From contig JAAENC010000496.1 in NCBI GenBank assembly GCA_024224815.1, positions 124,001 to 188,000 of the forward strand: a stretch of 64,000 bases of DNA, written 5' to 3'. The translations under genes were made by a program, and so were the position numbers. A model generated the notes under the pieces. It worked only from the letters and a program-made list of their open reading frames with translations. It was not told where the DNA came from and ran no database searches. Of the stretch, positions 8,957 through 17,338 are shown piece after piece. Source of the DNA: Chloroflexota bacterium (GTDB lineage Bacteria > Chloroflexota > Anaerolineae > Anaerolineales > Villigracilaceae). The stretch's first letter is position 1. The number at the start of each line of letters is the position of its first letter.

Positions 8957-10594
8957 ATGAGTAAAAAATTGAAAATTATCCCCCTGGGGGGACTCGGGGA
9001 AGTGGGAAAAAATATGATGGCCTATGAATATGGTGAGAATATTCTCATTGTAGATGTGGGCATAATGTTCCCAGAAAATGATATGTTGGGGGTTGATTAT
9101 ATTATCCCCGATTTTGAAGCATACCTAAACGATAAAGCCGAACTTGTGCGCGGCATTGTCATTACACACGGGCACGAAGACCATATTGGCGCGATCTCGC
9201 ATATTTTGCAAAAAATTTCGGCGCCCGTTTATGGCACGCCCCTCACAATGGGCTTGTCGCAAGTTAAAATGAAACGCAATAAAATGGCAGGACAAGGCGA
9301 TTTCCACACCGTACAGGCAGGTGATACTGTCAATATCGGTCCATTTAAAGTCGAGTTTTTCCATGTTTGTCACTCTATTCCTGATAGTGTAGGCTTAGGA
9401 ATCACATCCCCAGCCGGATTGGTTGTACATGTGAGTGACTATAAATTTGACCATACGCCTGTGGATGGATGGCCTACTGACTACGCGAAATTAGCAGAGT
9501 TCTCCCAACGTGGCGTGGACTTGCTGCTCGCTGATTCAACAAACGCCACTCGCCCCGGCTGGACACGCTCCGAGATGGTAATTGGCCCTGCGCTTGATAC
9601 CGTTTTTGAAAAAGCCCCTGCCCGAATCATCGTAGCCTCCTTTGCTTCGCAAATATCCCGTATGCAGCAAGTTGCAGACGCAGCTGTAAAACATGGACGA
9701 AATTTAGCCTTCGTCGGGATGAGCATGGTAGATAACTCAAAATTAGCCGTAAAAATGGGCTATCTTGATATTCCTGTAAATACATTGGTCAACCTTGACC
9801 AAGCTCTTGGCATGAAAGGAAAAGATGTCGTTCTAATGGGCACAGGCTCTCAGGGCGAACCTTCTTCGATCATGGGCAGATTGGCGACAGGCACAAATAG
9901 ACATTTTGGATTGAAATCAGACGATACGATCGTGCTTTCTTCACATCCTATCCCCGGGAATGAAGAATCGGTAAATAAAACAATTAACAGCCTTTTACGG
10001 CGCGGCGCAACCGTTATTGATGACACTCTCCTCCCCATTCATGTTTCGGGTCATGCCAGTCAAGAAGAAATGAAGCTCTTGCTAAACCTCGTTCGCCCGA
10101 AGAATTTTATTCCCATGCACGGCGAACTTCATATGCTTAAACGTCATGCACTGATTGCTGAAGAAATGGGCGTTGAAGCCGAGAATATCCAAGTTGTAGA
10201 AAATGGACAGGTAATAGAGCTTTCAAATGGCAAATTAAAGCTTGGAGATCGTATCCCCGGCGGCTACGTTTTTGTGGATGGACACAGCATCGGTGATATA
10301 GATCACAAAATAATGCGCGAACGCGAACGTCTTGCGCAAGGTGGTATCTTCTTAATTGACTTGAATATTGATAAATTTACAGGAAAATTGATGCATGACC
10401 CCGAGATCATCACACGCGGATTTGTCTCCCCTGAAGAAGCTGAAGCTTTGGTCCCCGTTGTGCAGCAAAAAGTCGTTGATATGATCGACGGCGGTCTGGA
10501 CGACCGAAAAACGATTATGAATGCAATCCGCTCGTTCTTATATAACGAGACCAAGCGCAAGACAATGGTTTTTGTGACTTTGAGTAAGGTTTAG
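8957..10594 (+). CDS. rnj: Ribonuclease J
   Basis: Metallo-beta-lactamase/beta-CASP ribonuclease with endonuclease and 5'-to-3' exonuclease activity, central to mRNA turnover and rRNA maturation in bacteria lacking RNase E. The zinc motif HGHEDH is at residues 71-76. Further motifs are FHVCHSIPDSVG, HVSDYKFD, LLADSTNA, the beta-CASP segment IIVASFASQISRMQQ and LMGTGSQGEPSSIM, and IHVSGHASQEEMK. The C-terminal domain is present; the length of 545 residues is typical. It has its own promoter with a long hairpin-rich leader and a strong bidirectional terminator. Confidence 0.95.
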   Translation: MSKKLKIIPLGGLGEVGKNMMAYEYGENILIVDVGIMFPENDMLGVDYIIPDFEAYLNDKAELVRGIVITHGHEDHIGAISHILQKISAPVYGTPLTMGLSQVKMKRNKMAGQGDFHTVQAGDTVNIGPFKVEFFHVCHSIPDSVGLGITSPAGLVVHVSDYKFDHTPVDGWPTDYAKLAEFSQRGVDLLLADSTNATRPGWTRSEMVIGPALDTVFEKAPARIIVASFASQISRMQQVADAAVKHGRNLAFVGMSMVDNSKLAVKMGYLDIPVNTLVNLDQALGMKGKDVVLMGTGSQGEPSSIMGRLATGTNRHFGLKSDDTIVLSSHPIPGNEESVNKTINSLLRRGATVIDDTLLPIHVSGHASQEEMKLLLNLVRPKNFIPMHGELHMLKRHALIAEEMGVEAENIQVVENGQVIELSNGKLKLGDRIPGGYVFVDGHSIGDIDHKIMRERERLAQGGIFLIDLNIDKFTGKLMHDPEIITRGFVSPEEAEALVPVVQQKVVDMIDGGLDDRKTIMNAIRSFLYNETKRKTMVFVTLSKV

Positions 10595-10612
10595 AAAAAC
10601 CAACAAAGAATC

Positions 10613-10646
10613 AAAACGGGCGACTGTAACAGTCGCCCGTTTTTTG
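10613..10646. terminator. Bidirectional terminator between rnj and the following minus-strand gene
   Basis: 14-bp stem AAAACGGGCGACTG with a 3-base loop and T or A runs on both sides. It serves the rnj transcript on the plus strand and the 10651-11469 gene on the minus strand. Confidence 0.9.
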
Positions 10647-10650
10647 TAGA

Positions 10651-11469
10651 TTACTTACGGTCTTCAATCGTAAGATTAGAAATTTTCACATCGATATTTC
10701 CTGTTAGACCATTTTCAGGATATGCACGATAGCCAATAAAAAGGTAACGAGGAGAAAAACTTAATTCAATACTAGAAAACATATTGGCTGGAGAATCATC
10801 GTAAGAAACATCCCACTGATTGCCAACAATTTCGAATTGGAAGTCATAATGCCCAGATGCTTCCATTGCATGATATTTTCTGTTTGTATGTACAGGAAGA
10901 TTGTTCACAACGTTTCTGATTGACAAGTTATCCCCTGCTTTGGTCACTAAATACACACCATTCCAAGTATTTTGTGAATCAGCAATTCCTACCCAAACCT
11001 CAGCATTTTCTATATGATTTATGTCTAAAGAAACAGAGACATTTGCATTTGTAAAAATTTCTGTCGTAAGCCCATAAATTATTGGATGTCGGACTTTACT
11101 CTTAACAAAAGATAAATAACCATCCGATGCAAAAACTCCATGTTCAATCAGGTTATAGCACTCCTCTTCAACAGAAGGCAAAAAACCTTCTTCAGTTGAA
11201 AAAACTTGCCAACTTTCTGAACTGATACATCCAGATTGCCAGTCTTCGCCTGGTAAAATACGTTCTCCATCAACTTTTACAGGCCTTGCAGTCGGTTGCG
11301 GGAAAACCACTTCATCAATCATGACCGTTGGTGTTTCTGTTATAGCTGTTTCTTGCAAAAAAGGAATCCAATCAGGGTTTAAAATAGCAGCTACAAAAGC
11401 AGCAACAATTGTTCCTGCAAACCCCCAACGAGCAATCTTGATTCCAGCGCTATTTTTTTCTTCTATCAT
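10651..11469 (-). CDS. Membrane-anchored protein with beta-sandwich-like ectodomain
   Basis: I do not recognise a specific family. The 272-residue product has a short cytoplasmic N-terminus, one TM helix (about 12-31, RWGFAGTIVAAFVAAIL) and an external region. After about residue 80 (CISSESWQVF) it is beta-rich, with alternating hydrophobic residues and aromatic-rich strands such as VWVGIADSQNTWNGVYLV. This resembles a jelly-roll or LamG-like carbohydrate-binding domain, but that is inferred from pattern alone. It is a single-gene unit, ending at the shared terminator with rnj. Confidence 0.6.
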   Translation of the reverse strand: MIEEKNSAGIKIARWGFAGTIVAAFVAAILNPDWIPFLQETAITETPTVMIDEVVFPQPTARPVKVDGERILPGEDWQSGCISSESWQVFSTEEGFLPSVEEECYNLIEHGVFASDGYLSFVKSKVRHPIIYGLTTEIFTNANVSVSLDINHIENAEVWVGIADSQNTWNGVYLVTKAGDNLSIRNVVNNLPVHTNRKYHAMEASGHYDFQFEIVGNQWDVSYDDSPANMFSSIELSFSPRYLFIGYRAYPENGLTGNIDVKISNLTIEDRK

Positions 11470-11556
11470 TACTCATCCACCTTATCGCTTTGTTTGTGCA
11501 AAGTATACGCTATCTCCATCTTTTAATACTTTTCAAATTTGATAAGTTGCCCCTCC

Positions 11557-12159
11557 CTACCCATTCCCCTCAAAAAACTTCGTTGTAGCTTCCCCGTCCA
11601 TACTAACCCCCTCACGCTTAAAGACCTTCGCAAAGGTCAGCCAGAGAATTTTTATATCTAACCAAAAAGATTGATTATCCACATACCATAGATCAAGTTT
11701 GAACTTCTCATCCCAAGAGATGTTATTGCGCCCGTTAATTTGCGCCCATCCGGTGATGCCAGGCAAAACATCATGGCGACGCATTTGCTCGTCGTTGTAG
11801 AGAGGCAAATATTGCATTAGAAGCGGGCGGGGGCCGACAAGGCTCATTTCGCCACGCAAGATGTTGAGGAGTTCGGGCAATTCGTCCATGCTGGTTGCGC
11901 GGAGAAAACGCCCAAAGCGAGTCATCCGCTCGGCGTCCGGAAGCAAGTTTCCATCAGGTGCGCGGCGGTTTGTCATCGTCCTGAATTTATAGATAAAAAA
12001 TGGCTTGCCTATATACCCCGGTCGCTTTTGCTTGAAGATAACCGGGCTTCCATGAAATAGACGCACCAAAATTGCTACGATGAGCAAAATAGGCGAAAAA
12101 AGAATTAGTCCGATAAAGGCGACAACGAAGTCGAAAAAACGTTTAAAAAATCTTTGCAT
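11557..12159 (-). CDS. PglC/WcaJ-type sugar phosphotransferase (initiating)
   Basis: Small monotopic phosphoglycosyl transferase that moves a sugar-1-phosphate from a UDP-sugar to undecaprenyl phosphate, the first membrane step in glycan assembly. The 200-residue length matches the minimal PglC form. Features are an N-terminal re-entrant hydrophobic helix, KQKRPGYIGKPFFIYKFRTM, the catalytic Asp-Glu in TSMDELPEL, SLVGPRP and LPGITGWAQINGRN. It is isolated from the large EPS operon, which has its own initiating transferase, so it may serve a different glycan. Confidence 0.88.
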   Translation of the reverse strand: MQRFFKRFFDFVVAFIGLILFSPILLIVAILVRLFHGSPVIFKQKRPGYIGKPFFIYKFRTMTNRRAPDGNLLPDAERMTRFGRFLRATSMDELPELLNILRGEMSLVGPRPLLMQYLPLYNDEQMRRHDVLPGITGWAQINGRNNISWDEKFKLDLWYVDNQSFWLDIKILWLTFAKVFKREGVSMDGEATTKFFEGNG

Positions 12160-12162
12160 CCG

Positions 12163-12190
12163 TTGATTTTACCAAAAAAGATGGTATAGT
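12163..12190 (+). promoter_or_regulatory. Promoter of the OmpR/HK operon
   Basis: TTGATT, 16 bases, then TATAGT preceded by TGG (extended -10). It lies 18 bases before the ATG. Confidence 0.55.
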
Positions 12191-12207
12191 TTCAGCAGGA
12201 GAAAATC

Positions 12208-12885
12208 ATGAGCGAAAGAATTTTAGTAATTGAAGATGACCCCGCAATTTTGAAATTGTTACGACGTGGCTTGGCTTATGAAGGCTACCTTGTGGATACC
12301 GCAACGGATGGTCGCAGCGGGCTGTTAATGGCGCGGGATAATCACCCCGACTTGGTCGTGCTCGACTGGATGTTACCGGGTATGGACGGTCTCGAAGTTT
12401 GCCACCGTTTAAGAACCGGGGGTGAAGTCCCGATTGTGATGCTAACCGCCAAAGACACCATCCAGGATCGTGTACAAGGGCTGGATGCCGGTGCTGACGA
12501 TTATCTCGTTAAACCTTTTAATTTAGATGAGCTTTTAGCACGCGTGCGTGCTTTACTGCGCAGAACGCAAGTTAAACGCATCCCGATTTTAGAGTTTGCC
12601 GATCTTAAACTAGATACCGGTTCTCGTCAGGCATCTCGCGGCGAACGAATGATCTCTTTGACCGCTAAAGAGTATGAATTGCTCGATCTTTTTATGCGCC
12701 ATCCACGCCAGGTTCTAACGCGCGAAGTCATTTTTGACCGTGTTTGGGGCTACGATTTTGGCGGCGAAAGCAATGTGCTTGAAGTCTATATTCGCTATTT
12801 ACGCCAAAAATTGGAAGATGGGGGCGAGGAGCGCTTGCTCCAAACAGTACGCGGCGTTGGTTATGTGATCCGCGAGACACCCTAA
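12208..12885 (+). CDS. OmpR/PhoB-family response regulator
   Basis: DNA-binding two-component regulator of 225 residues. The receiver domain (about 1-120) has IEDDP, phosphoacceptor D53 in [11 protein letters not shown], the conserved Thr in MLTAKD and Lys in VKPFNLDEL. The C-terminal winged helix has [28 protein letters not shown], and [11 protein letters not shown]...VRGVGYVIR. It is followed 36 bases later by its probable histidine kinase. Targets are unknown. Confidence 0.95.
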   Translation: MSERILVIEDDPAILKLLRRGLAYEGYLVDTATDGRSGLLMARDNHPDLVVLDWMLPGMDGLEVCHRLRTGGEVPIVMLTAKDTIQDRVQGLDAGADDYLVKPFNLDELLARVRALLRRTQVKRIPILEFADLKLDTGSRQASRGERMISLTAKEYELLDLFMRHPRQVLTREVIFDRVWGYDFGGESNVLEVYIRYLRQKLEDGGEERLLQTVRGVGYVIRETP

Positions 12886-12892
12886 GCCGCTA

Positions 12893-12914
12893 ACTCCCTC
12901 CTAAGAGAGGGAGT
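12893..12914 (+). promoter_or_regulatory. Hairpin sequestering the histidine kinase ribosome binding site
   Basis: Perfect 8-bp inverted repeat ACTCCCTC/GAGGGAGT with a 6-base loop. The right arm is the Shine-Dalgarno (GAGGGAG, 12907-12913), 8 bases before the ATG at 12922. Read-through of the upstream gene's stop could melt the stem and couple translation. This is inference from sequence. Confidence 0.6.
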
Positions 12915-12921
12915 ACTTATT

Positions 12922-14283
12922 ATGCTGCGTGCTCGACTCACTTTACTATATTCCACCTTGATGGGGGGCGTTTTATTGCTTTTTGGTATGGCTGTATATG
13001 CCCTCGTCAATATCACCCTAATCGGACAAGTTGATGATTTGCTCAATAACACGGCACAAGAAATTCTAGAAGTTGCGCGTGTTGATTCTGTGGGGGAATT
13101 AACAATTCTGCACCTCCCCCCTTTAGATATGGCAACAAATATCTATGTACAAGTTTGGGATCGCGAAGGGCGGCTCGTTTCTTCATCGCTTGATCGTGAA
13201 GAATTTTCAGAGCCTTTAAATATCAGTGGATTAACGGCTCTTGAAACTAATTTTCACAGCATCAAATATCATAATGCGCCCTTGCGCGTGATGAGCGTTC
13301 CACTTAGCGTTGGCGGGCGCGGTGCGGGCACAATGCAAGTTGCCACAAGCCTGACCGTTATTAATTCAGTGCGTGAAGATTTACTTTATATTCTAATTAT
13401 GGCGGCAATCTTTGCTGTTATTCTCGTAGGACTTGGTTCGTGGTTTACGATCGAACGTTCTTTGGCTCCACTCGATACAATCGTAGAAACTGCCGAGCAA
13501 ATCAATAAAGCAGATGATCTCTCACGTCGTATTCCTTATAAACATCTCGCTAATGATGAAGTGGGGCAACTTATTCTGACCTTTAACCAAACACTCGAAC
13601 GTTTGGAAACCATTTTTACATCGCAGCAACGTTTTTTGGCCGACGTAAGCCATGAACTACGCACCCCTCTAACTGTCATCAAAGGTAATGTTGGTCTAAT
13701 GCGTCGGATGGATGCCCTTGATGAAGAAACTCTCGCCAGTATTGACGAAGAGGCAAATCGCCTAACTCGTCTTGTCGGCGATTTATTACTTCTCGCCCAA
13801 GCAGAAACAGGGAAGCTCCCTCTACAGAAAGAAAAACTAGAGCTGGACAGCCTTCTCTTTGAAGTCTTGCAGGAAATGCACGTTTTAGCTGCAGATAAAA
13901 TAAAGATCAAATTAACGGAGATCGACCAAATTCAAATCTTGGGAGATAGAGATAGGCTCAAACAAGTTTTATTAAATCTTATCTCAAATGCCGTTCAATA
14001 TACCCCGCAAGGCGGCGAGATTTTCTTGAGCCTGGCGAAGAAAAAGAAAAATGCCTGCCTGATAATTCGCGATACAGGGCCGGGTATCCCTGCAGAGGAT
14101 TTACCCCATATTTTCGAACGCTTCTATCGTACAGAAAAATCACGTACGAGGTCGAAAAACGCAGGATTTGGCTTGGGACTTTCCATTGCATATTGGATCA
14201 TAGAAAAACATAAGGGGAAAATTAATGTGGAAAGTAAAGAGGGTGAAGGCACAAATTTTGAGATTTTACTGCCTCTGATCTGA
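12922..14283 (+). CDS. Membrane sensor histidine kinase
   Basis: Partner of the OmpR-type regulator just upstream. Two TM helices (about 7-29 and 155-176) bracket an extracytoplasmic sensor domain of about 125 residues. A HAMP linker follows, then HisKA with the phosphoacceptor H244 in DVSHELRTPL, and HATPase_c with N box LLNLISNAVQYTP, G1 IRDTGPGIP, F box IFERFYR and G2 GFGLGLSIA. Length is 453. The signal is not deducible. The ribosome binding site lies in a hairpin, suggesting translational coupling to the regulator. Confidence 0.95.
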   Translation: MLRARLTLLYSTLMGGVLLLFGMAVYALVNITLIGQVDDLLNNTAQEILEVARVDSVGELTILHLPPLDMATNIYVQVWDREGRLVSSSLDREEFSEPLNISGLTALETNFHSIKYHNAPLRVMSVPLSVGGRGAGTMQVATSLTVINSVREDLLYILIMAAIFAVILVGLGSWFTIERSLAPLDTIVETAEQINKADDLSRRIPYKHLANDEVGQLILTFNQTLERLETIFTSQQRFLADVSHELRTPLTVIKGNVGLMRRMDALDEETLASIDEEANRLTRLVGDLLLLAQAETGKLPLQKEKLELDSLLFEVLQEMHVLAADKIKIKLTEIDQIQILGDRDRLKQVLLNLISNAVQYTPQGGEIFLSLAKKKKNACLIIRDTGPGIPAEDLPHIFERFYRTEKSRTRSKNAGFGLGLSIAYWIIEKHKGKINVESKEGEGTNFEILLPLI

Positions 14284-14313
14284 TTTTTCGCTTCGCACTT
14301 GCCCCCAAACTTA

Positions 14314-15042
14314 TTACTGGCGTGATCTTGCTTGCGCACACAAACTTGCTCCCCCATGACCCAACCATTCGTCTAATCTTGCACTTTTGGATGCACCCTG
14401 AAGCGCATCCATATAGATGCCACTACCCCAATAAGCATAGCGTTGGGTTTCATTTGCCCAAGATGATTCTGCTCTGGGGATGACGCCAATGCCGCCGTTA
14501 TAACCGGCAAAAGCGAGGCGGGCATTTCCACTTGCTGTTTCGAGTGATGTTTGGAGATAGCCAAGTCCGCGCAAGGCGTTTGTATCGGGATAGTAAGGAT
14601 TTTCCCCACTTTCAAAATGATAGGGCATCACCTGAAAAAGTCCCATTGCTCCTGCCCCAGATGTCGCACGAGGGTCTCCACAAGATTCGATTTGCATAAT
14701 GGTGGCGATCAGGTTTGGGTCTAATCCTGTTTGGGATGCCCAGCCCATAATTTTATCGCCCCAAAAGTGGATTTCAGGTGTAAACAAAGGGGAAATACCC
14801 GGGTGATCGGCATATTGCCCATTAATGGAAGCAGGTTGACTTCCGGCTTGTGCCGATGTATTTAATCCGCTTAGAAAAAACACAACCAGCGTTGCTATGA
14901 CGACAAAAATCAGAGGGGGGAATAGGGATATCGGGGAGGAGGTGCGAATTTCGTTGCTATCCCAATAGTCTTCATCAGAATAGTCATCGTCTTCTGCGTA
15001 GTAATCTTCCTCCTCCTCGAAGTAATCGTCATCGTACATCAT
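14314..15042 (-). CDS. Membrane-anchored lytic transglycosylase (SLT domain)
   Basis: Cleaves the MurNAc-GlcNAc bond of peptidoglycan outside the membrane. The N-terminus (about 1-31) is an unusual cytoplasmic tail almost entirely of Asp, Glu and Tyr. One TM helix follows (about 36-60), then a short linker and an SLT domain with catalytic Glu in IMQIESCGDPRATS, GAGAMGLFQVMP, and FAGYNGG. It is the second gene of a two-gene unit with the membrane protein at 15052-15783 (gap of 9 bases) and so shares its LexA-box-like promoter. Anchored SLT enzymes can open the wall for secretion complexes or division. Confidence 0.88.
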   Translation of the reverse strand: MMYDDDYFEEEEDYYAEDDDYSDEDYWDSNEIRTSSPISLFPPLIFVVIATLVVFFLSGLNTSAQAGSQPASINGQYADHPGISPLFTPEIHFWGDKIMGWASQTGLDPNLIATIMQIESCGDPRATSGAGAMGLFQVMPYHFESGENPYYPDTNALRGLGYLQTSLETASGNARLAFAGYNGGIGVIPRAESSWANETQRYAYWGSGIYMDALQGASKSARLDEWLGHGGASLCAQARSRQ

Positions 15043-15051
15043 TTATTTTCA

Positions 15052-15783
15052 CTAGAATTCCTGGTTATGCCTATCTCTGCTATCAAATTTCTGTTGTTGT
15101 CTTGCGCTCGAGGCAGAGAGGTTATGGTAGGTTGGCTCGGCGTTAAAAGTTGGTTGCTGAGGGCGAGGTTTCGGGCTAGCACGACGCGCAGAGGCTGTGC
15201 GAGTGGCTGGCTGGCGATAGGTTGTTCGGTTATTGGTTCTTTTCGTTGTAGACACTTTTGTTCGCTTTTGTATATCTTGGCTAAAAAGACGGTCGCCAGC
15301 AATAGAGAATGTACCAATGATGAGGACGCGGATGAGCCAAACCATAACGGCTACAAAAATGGGGACAACTTTTGTCATTGTATCAGAGCTAACAACAGCA
15401 GTTCCGACATGGCCATTTTGGGCAATCGCCATGGAAACACCCCACCATGTAAGCATGGCGTTCATCGCAGCGGCGAGAAGCCAAGCGCCAAAAAGATACC
15501 AGACTTCTGCGGGTTCGTCATTCCCCTGTTCAGGGGTAAAAAGACGGGCGACACCCGCAAAATCGATCCCACAAAAGGCGACGGCCAGAATGGTTGCCCA
15601 GCGAATGCCCATAAAGCGCAGTTCTCCGAGAACATCTCTTAGTGCAAAGTCTGTAGAGCTAAAGTTGAAAATTTCAAAAGCGAGCAAGGCTGCTATGATC
15701 ATTACACCCCAGGTAGCGCCACGCTCTAATGTGCGACCACCAAGAAATGCTGATGTATTAAAATTACGAGATTTTGTTTTCAT
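15052..15783 (-). CDS. Four-TM membrane protein with basic disordered tail
   Basis: I do not recognise the family. The 243-residue product has four predicted TM helices (about 23-44, 59-82, 93-120, 136-163). Its last 80 residues are rich in Arg, Lys, Gln, Ser and Thr and look disordered and basic, in contrast to the very acidic tail of the co-transcribed transglycosylase. A good Shine-Dalgarno (GGAGAT) precedes the ATG. The promoter is close to perfect and is overlapped by a GAAC-N4-GTTC palindrome, suggesting damage-inducible control. Possible roles are a division inhibitor or a scaffold for the lytic enzyme; this is inference. Confidence 0.7.
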   Translation of the reverse strand: MKTKSRNFNTSAFLGGRTLERGATWGVMIIAALLAFEIFNFSSTDFALRDVLGELRFMGIRWATILAVAFCGIDFAGVARLFTPEQGNDEPAEVWYLFGAWLLAAAMNAMLTWWGVSMAIAQNGHVGTAVVSSDTMTKVVPIFVAVMVWLIRVLIIGTFSIAGDRLFSQDIQKRTKVSTTKRTNNRTTYRQPATRTASARRASPKPRPQQPTFNAEPTYHNLSASSARQQQKFDSRDRHNQEF

Positions 15784-15820
15784 TTCGATCTCCTATTGTG
15801 CTAAATGAATAAGCAAGGAG

Positions 15821-15850
15821 ATTATAGAACACTTGTTCTAATTTTGTCAA
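15821..15850 (-). promoter_or_regulatory. Consensus sigma-70 promoter overlapped by LexA-box-like palindrome
   Basis: On the minus strand: TTGACA (15845-15850), 18 bases, TATAAT (15821-15826), both perfect hexamers. The palindrome TAGAACACTTGTTCTA (15825-15840) covers the spacer and the end of the -10. Its core GAAC-N4-GTTC is the established LexA (DinR) box of Firmicutes and Actinobacteria. No repressor gene is in the window. Confidence 0.7.
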
Positions 15851-15891
15851 GAGTGTCTTCAAAGGTCAAGAATGTGGCTAAAAGAAAGAAA

Positions 15892-15924
15892 AAATCTCTT
15901 GCTTCTATGAAAAGCAAGAGATTT
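15892..15924 (-). terminator. Terminator of the GTPase/hydrolase operon
   Basis: 13-bp stem AAATCTCTTGCTT/AAGCAAGAGATTT, 7-base loop, followed on the minus strand by T-rich sequence. Confidence 0.8.
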
Positions 15925-15946
15925 TATACGATTATTACTTGAGAAC

Positions 15947-16744
15947 TTAGCTCTCTGAGGATGTATCATCCAAAAAGCTTTTTAGCTTTTCTGTAAAAAG
16001 CTTTGGTTCATCCAACATAATGAAATGACCGGCATTATCAAAACGCTCAATTCTGGCAGAGGGCATGCCATCGAGCATTGGACTCCACTGATTTGGGTTT
16101 ACGATATTGTCTAAGTCTCCGTACATACCCATTGAAGGGATATTAAGATCTGAAAGCATTGGCGTTAGATCAGTACGGTGCAAAGAGGCAATACTAAGCA
16201 AGAAAGATTCAAGCGTTGTTCGAGAAAGATCCTTGTCCATCATATCTGGAAAACGAGGGTCACGGCTAATAAAAGGAGATGCAACGCGCATTCCTGCACG
16301 AAAAGCCCACATGGCATTAAAGAGCATAAAAGCAATCGCACGATTGCCCGAAAGCTTTAATGGCCAAGCCAATGAAGAGCCAACAATAGGAGAGCCAATC
16401 ACAACAACCTTACTTACTCGTTCAGGGTGTGCTAAGGCAACAGAAAGGCTTACAGTTCCACCCATACTATGACCGACCAAAGGGGCACTGACAATACCCA
16501 AATGCTCCATAAATTGATCTACCAAGCTTACAAAATCTTGCACTGCATAAGTCTCGCGTTTTTTTCCAGACTCACCAAAACCCCAAAAATCCAAGGCGTA
16601 AGTGCGATAATGTTGTCCCAAATACGCCATTGTTTCTTGCCACAGCCCCCATGAACCTAACCATCCATGTAAAAGAATTACAGGGCGGCCACGTCCGTAG
16701 ACTTCGTAATGAACTATTCCTTGATCTGTTGTAATTGAAGACAC
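15947..16744 (-). CDS. Alpha/beta-hydrolase fold protein
   Basis: 265 residues with the canonical fold: oxyanion region LLHGWLGSWGLW, YALDFWGFGESGKK, nucleophile elbow GHSMGG (Ser), an acid strand GDLDNIV and a C-terminal catalytic His in DNAGHFIMLDEP. The substrate is unknown; esterase, lipase and haloperoxidase-like enzymes share this pattern. It is last in an operon with DUF4388 and an MglA-like GTPase (24-base gap), so it may act in the same lipid- or polarity-linked process. No signal peptide, so cytoplasmic. Confidence 0.9.
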   Translation of the reverse strand: MSSITTDQGIVHYEVYGRGRPVILLHGWLGSWGLWQETMAYLGQHYRTYALDFWGFGESGKKRETYAVQDFVSLVDQFMEHLGIVSAPLVGHSMGGTVSLSVALAHPERVSKVVVIGSPIVGSSLAWPLKLSGNRAIAFMLFNAMWAFRAGMRVASPFISRDPRFPDMMDKDLSRTTLESFLLSIASLHRTDLTPMLSDLNIPSMGMYGDLDNIVNPNQWSPMLDGMPSARIERFDNAGHFIMLDEPKLFTEKLKSFLDDTSSES

Positions 16745-16768
16745 AAAATATCCAGTCGTCGAAGGGGA

Positions 16769-17308
16769 CTACCCCCCAGTTTCCATCTCTGCTAAGATGC
16801 TATATAGTAATTCCAGAAGAACAGATTTAACCGATTTCAAATCGGTTGCCACACAGGGCAATAACTTAATGCTCGGATCTAAACGAAGTGCATTACGCAT
16901 ATCTTCAACTTCCCAAGCATCCTCTACATCTTGTTTATTCGCTGCAACCACATAGGGTGTTGGCGCATAGGCACGGAAAGTTTCCAAAATACTTCGCGCT
17001 TCACGGAAAGTTTCCGGGCGCGCACTATCGATCATCACAATAAATCCCAACATACCTTCTGAAAGGATTTCCCACATAAAGTCAAAACGCTTTTGCCCCG
17101 GTGTACCAAAAAGATAAAGGACAAGATCTTCATCTACAGTAATACGCCCAAAATCCATAGCGACCGTAGTTGCATCCTTAACATCTTTTTCGCCTTCTGC
17201 CGAGATCTTACGCTCTGTTGCGACAACATCAATTTCACTGACAGAGCCAATAAACTGCGTTTTCCCCGAACTAAAGGGGCCTGTAACGACCATTTTGACT
17301 GTTTGCAT
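16769..17308 (-). CDS. MglA/Rab-like small GTPase
   Basis: 179-residue GTPase of the prokaryotic Ras-like group (ATP/GTP-binding protein family with MglA). Motifs: P-loop GPFSSGKT (10-17), switch region with TTVAMDFGRI, G3 LFGTPGQ (a Gly-Thr-Pro variant of DxxG) and G4 NKQD. In other bacteria MglA-type GTPases set cell polarity or motility. It is co-transcribed after a DUF4388 gene, a common pairing in Chloroflexota and Deinococcus-like genomes, where DUF4388 proteins are thought to act as regulators. No partner roadblock protein is seen here. Confidence 0.9.
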   Translation of the reverse strand: MQTVKMVVTGPFSSGKTQFIGSVSEIDVVATERKISAEGEKDVKDATTVAMDFGRITVDEDLVLYLFGTPGQKRFDFMWEILSEGMLGFIVMIDSARPETFREARSILETFRAYAPTPYVVAANKQDVEDAWEVEDMRNALRLDPSIKLLPCVATDLKSVKSVLLELLYSILAEMETGG

Positions 17309-17338
17309 AAGTACTACCCTCGATGAAAAATAATATAA

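Noticed and set aside
14284-14313. Terminator between the convergent histidine kinase and transglycosylase genes
   Set aside because: No stem with a T run is visible in this short gap.
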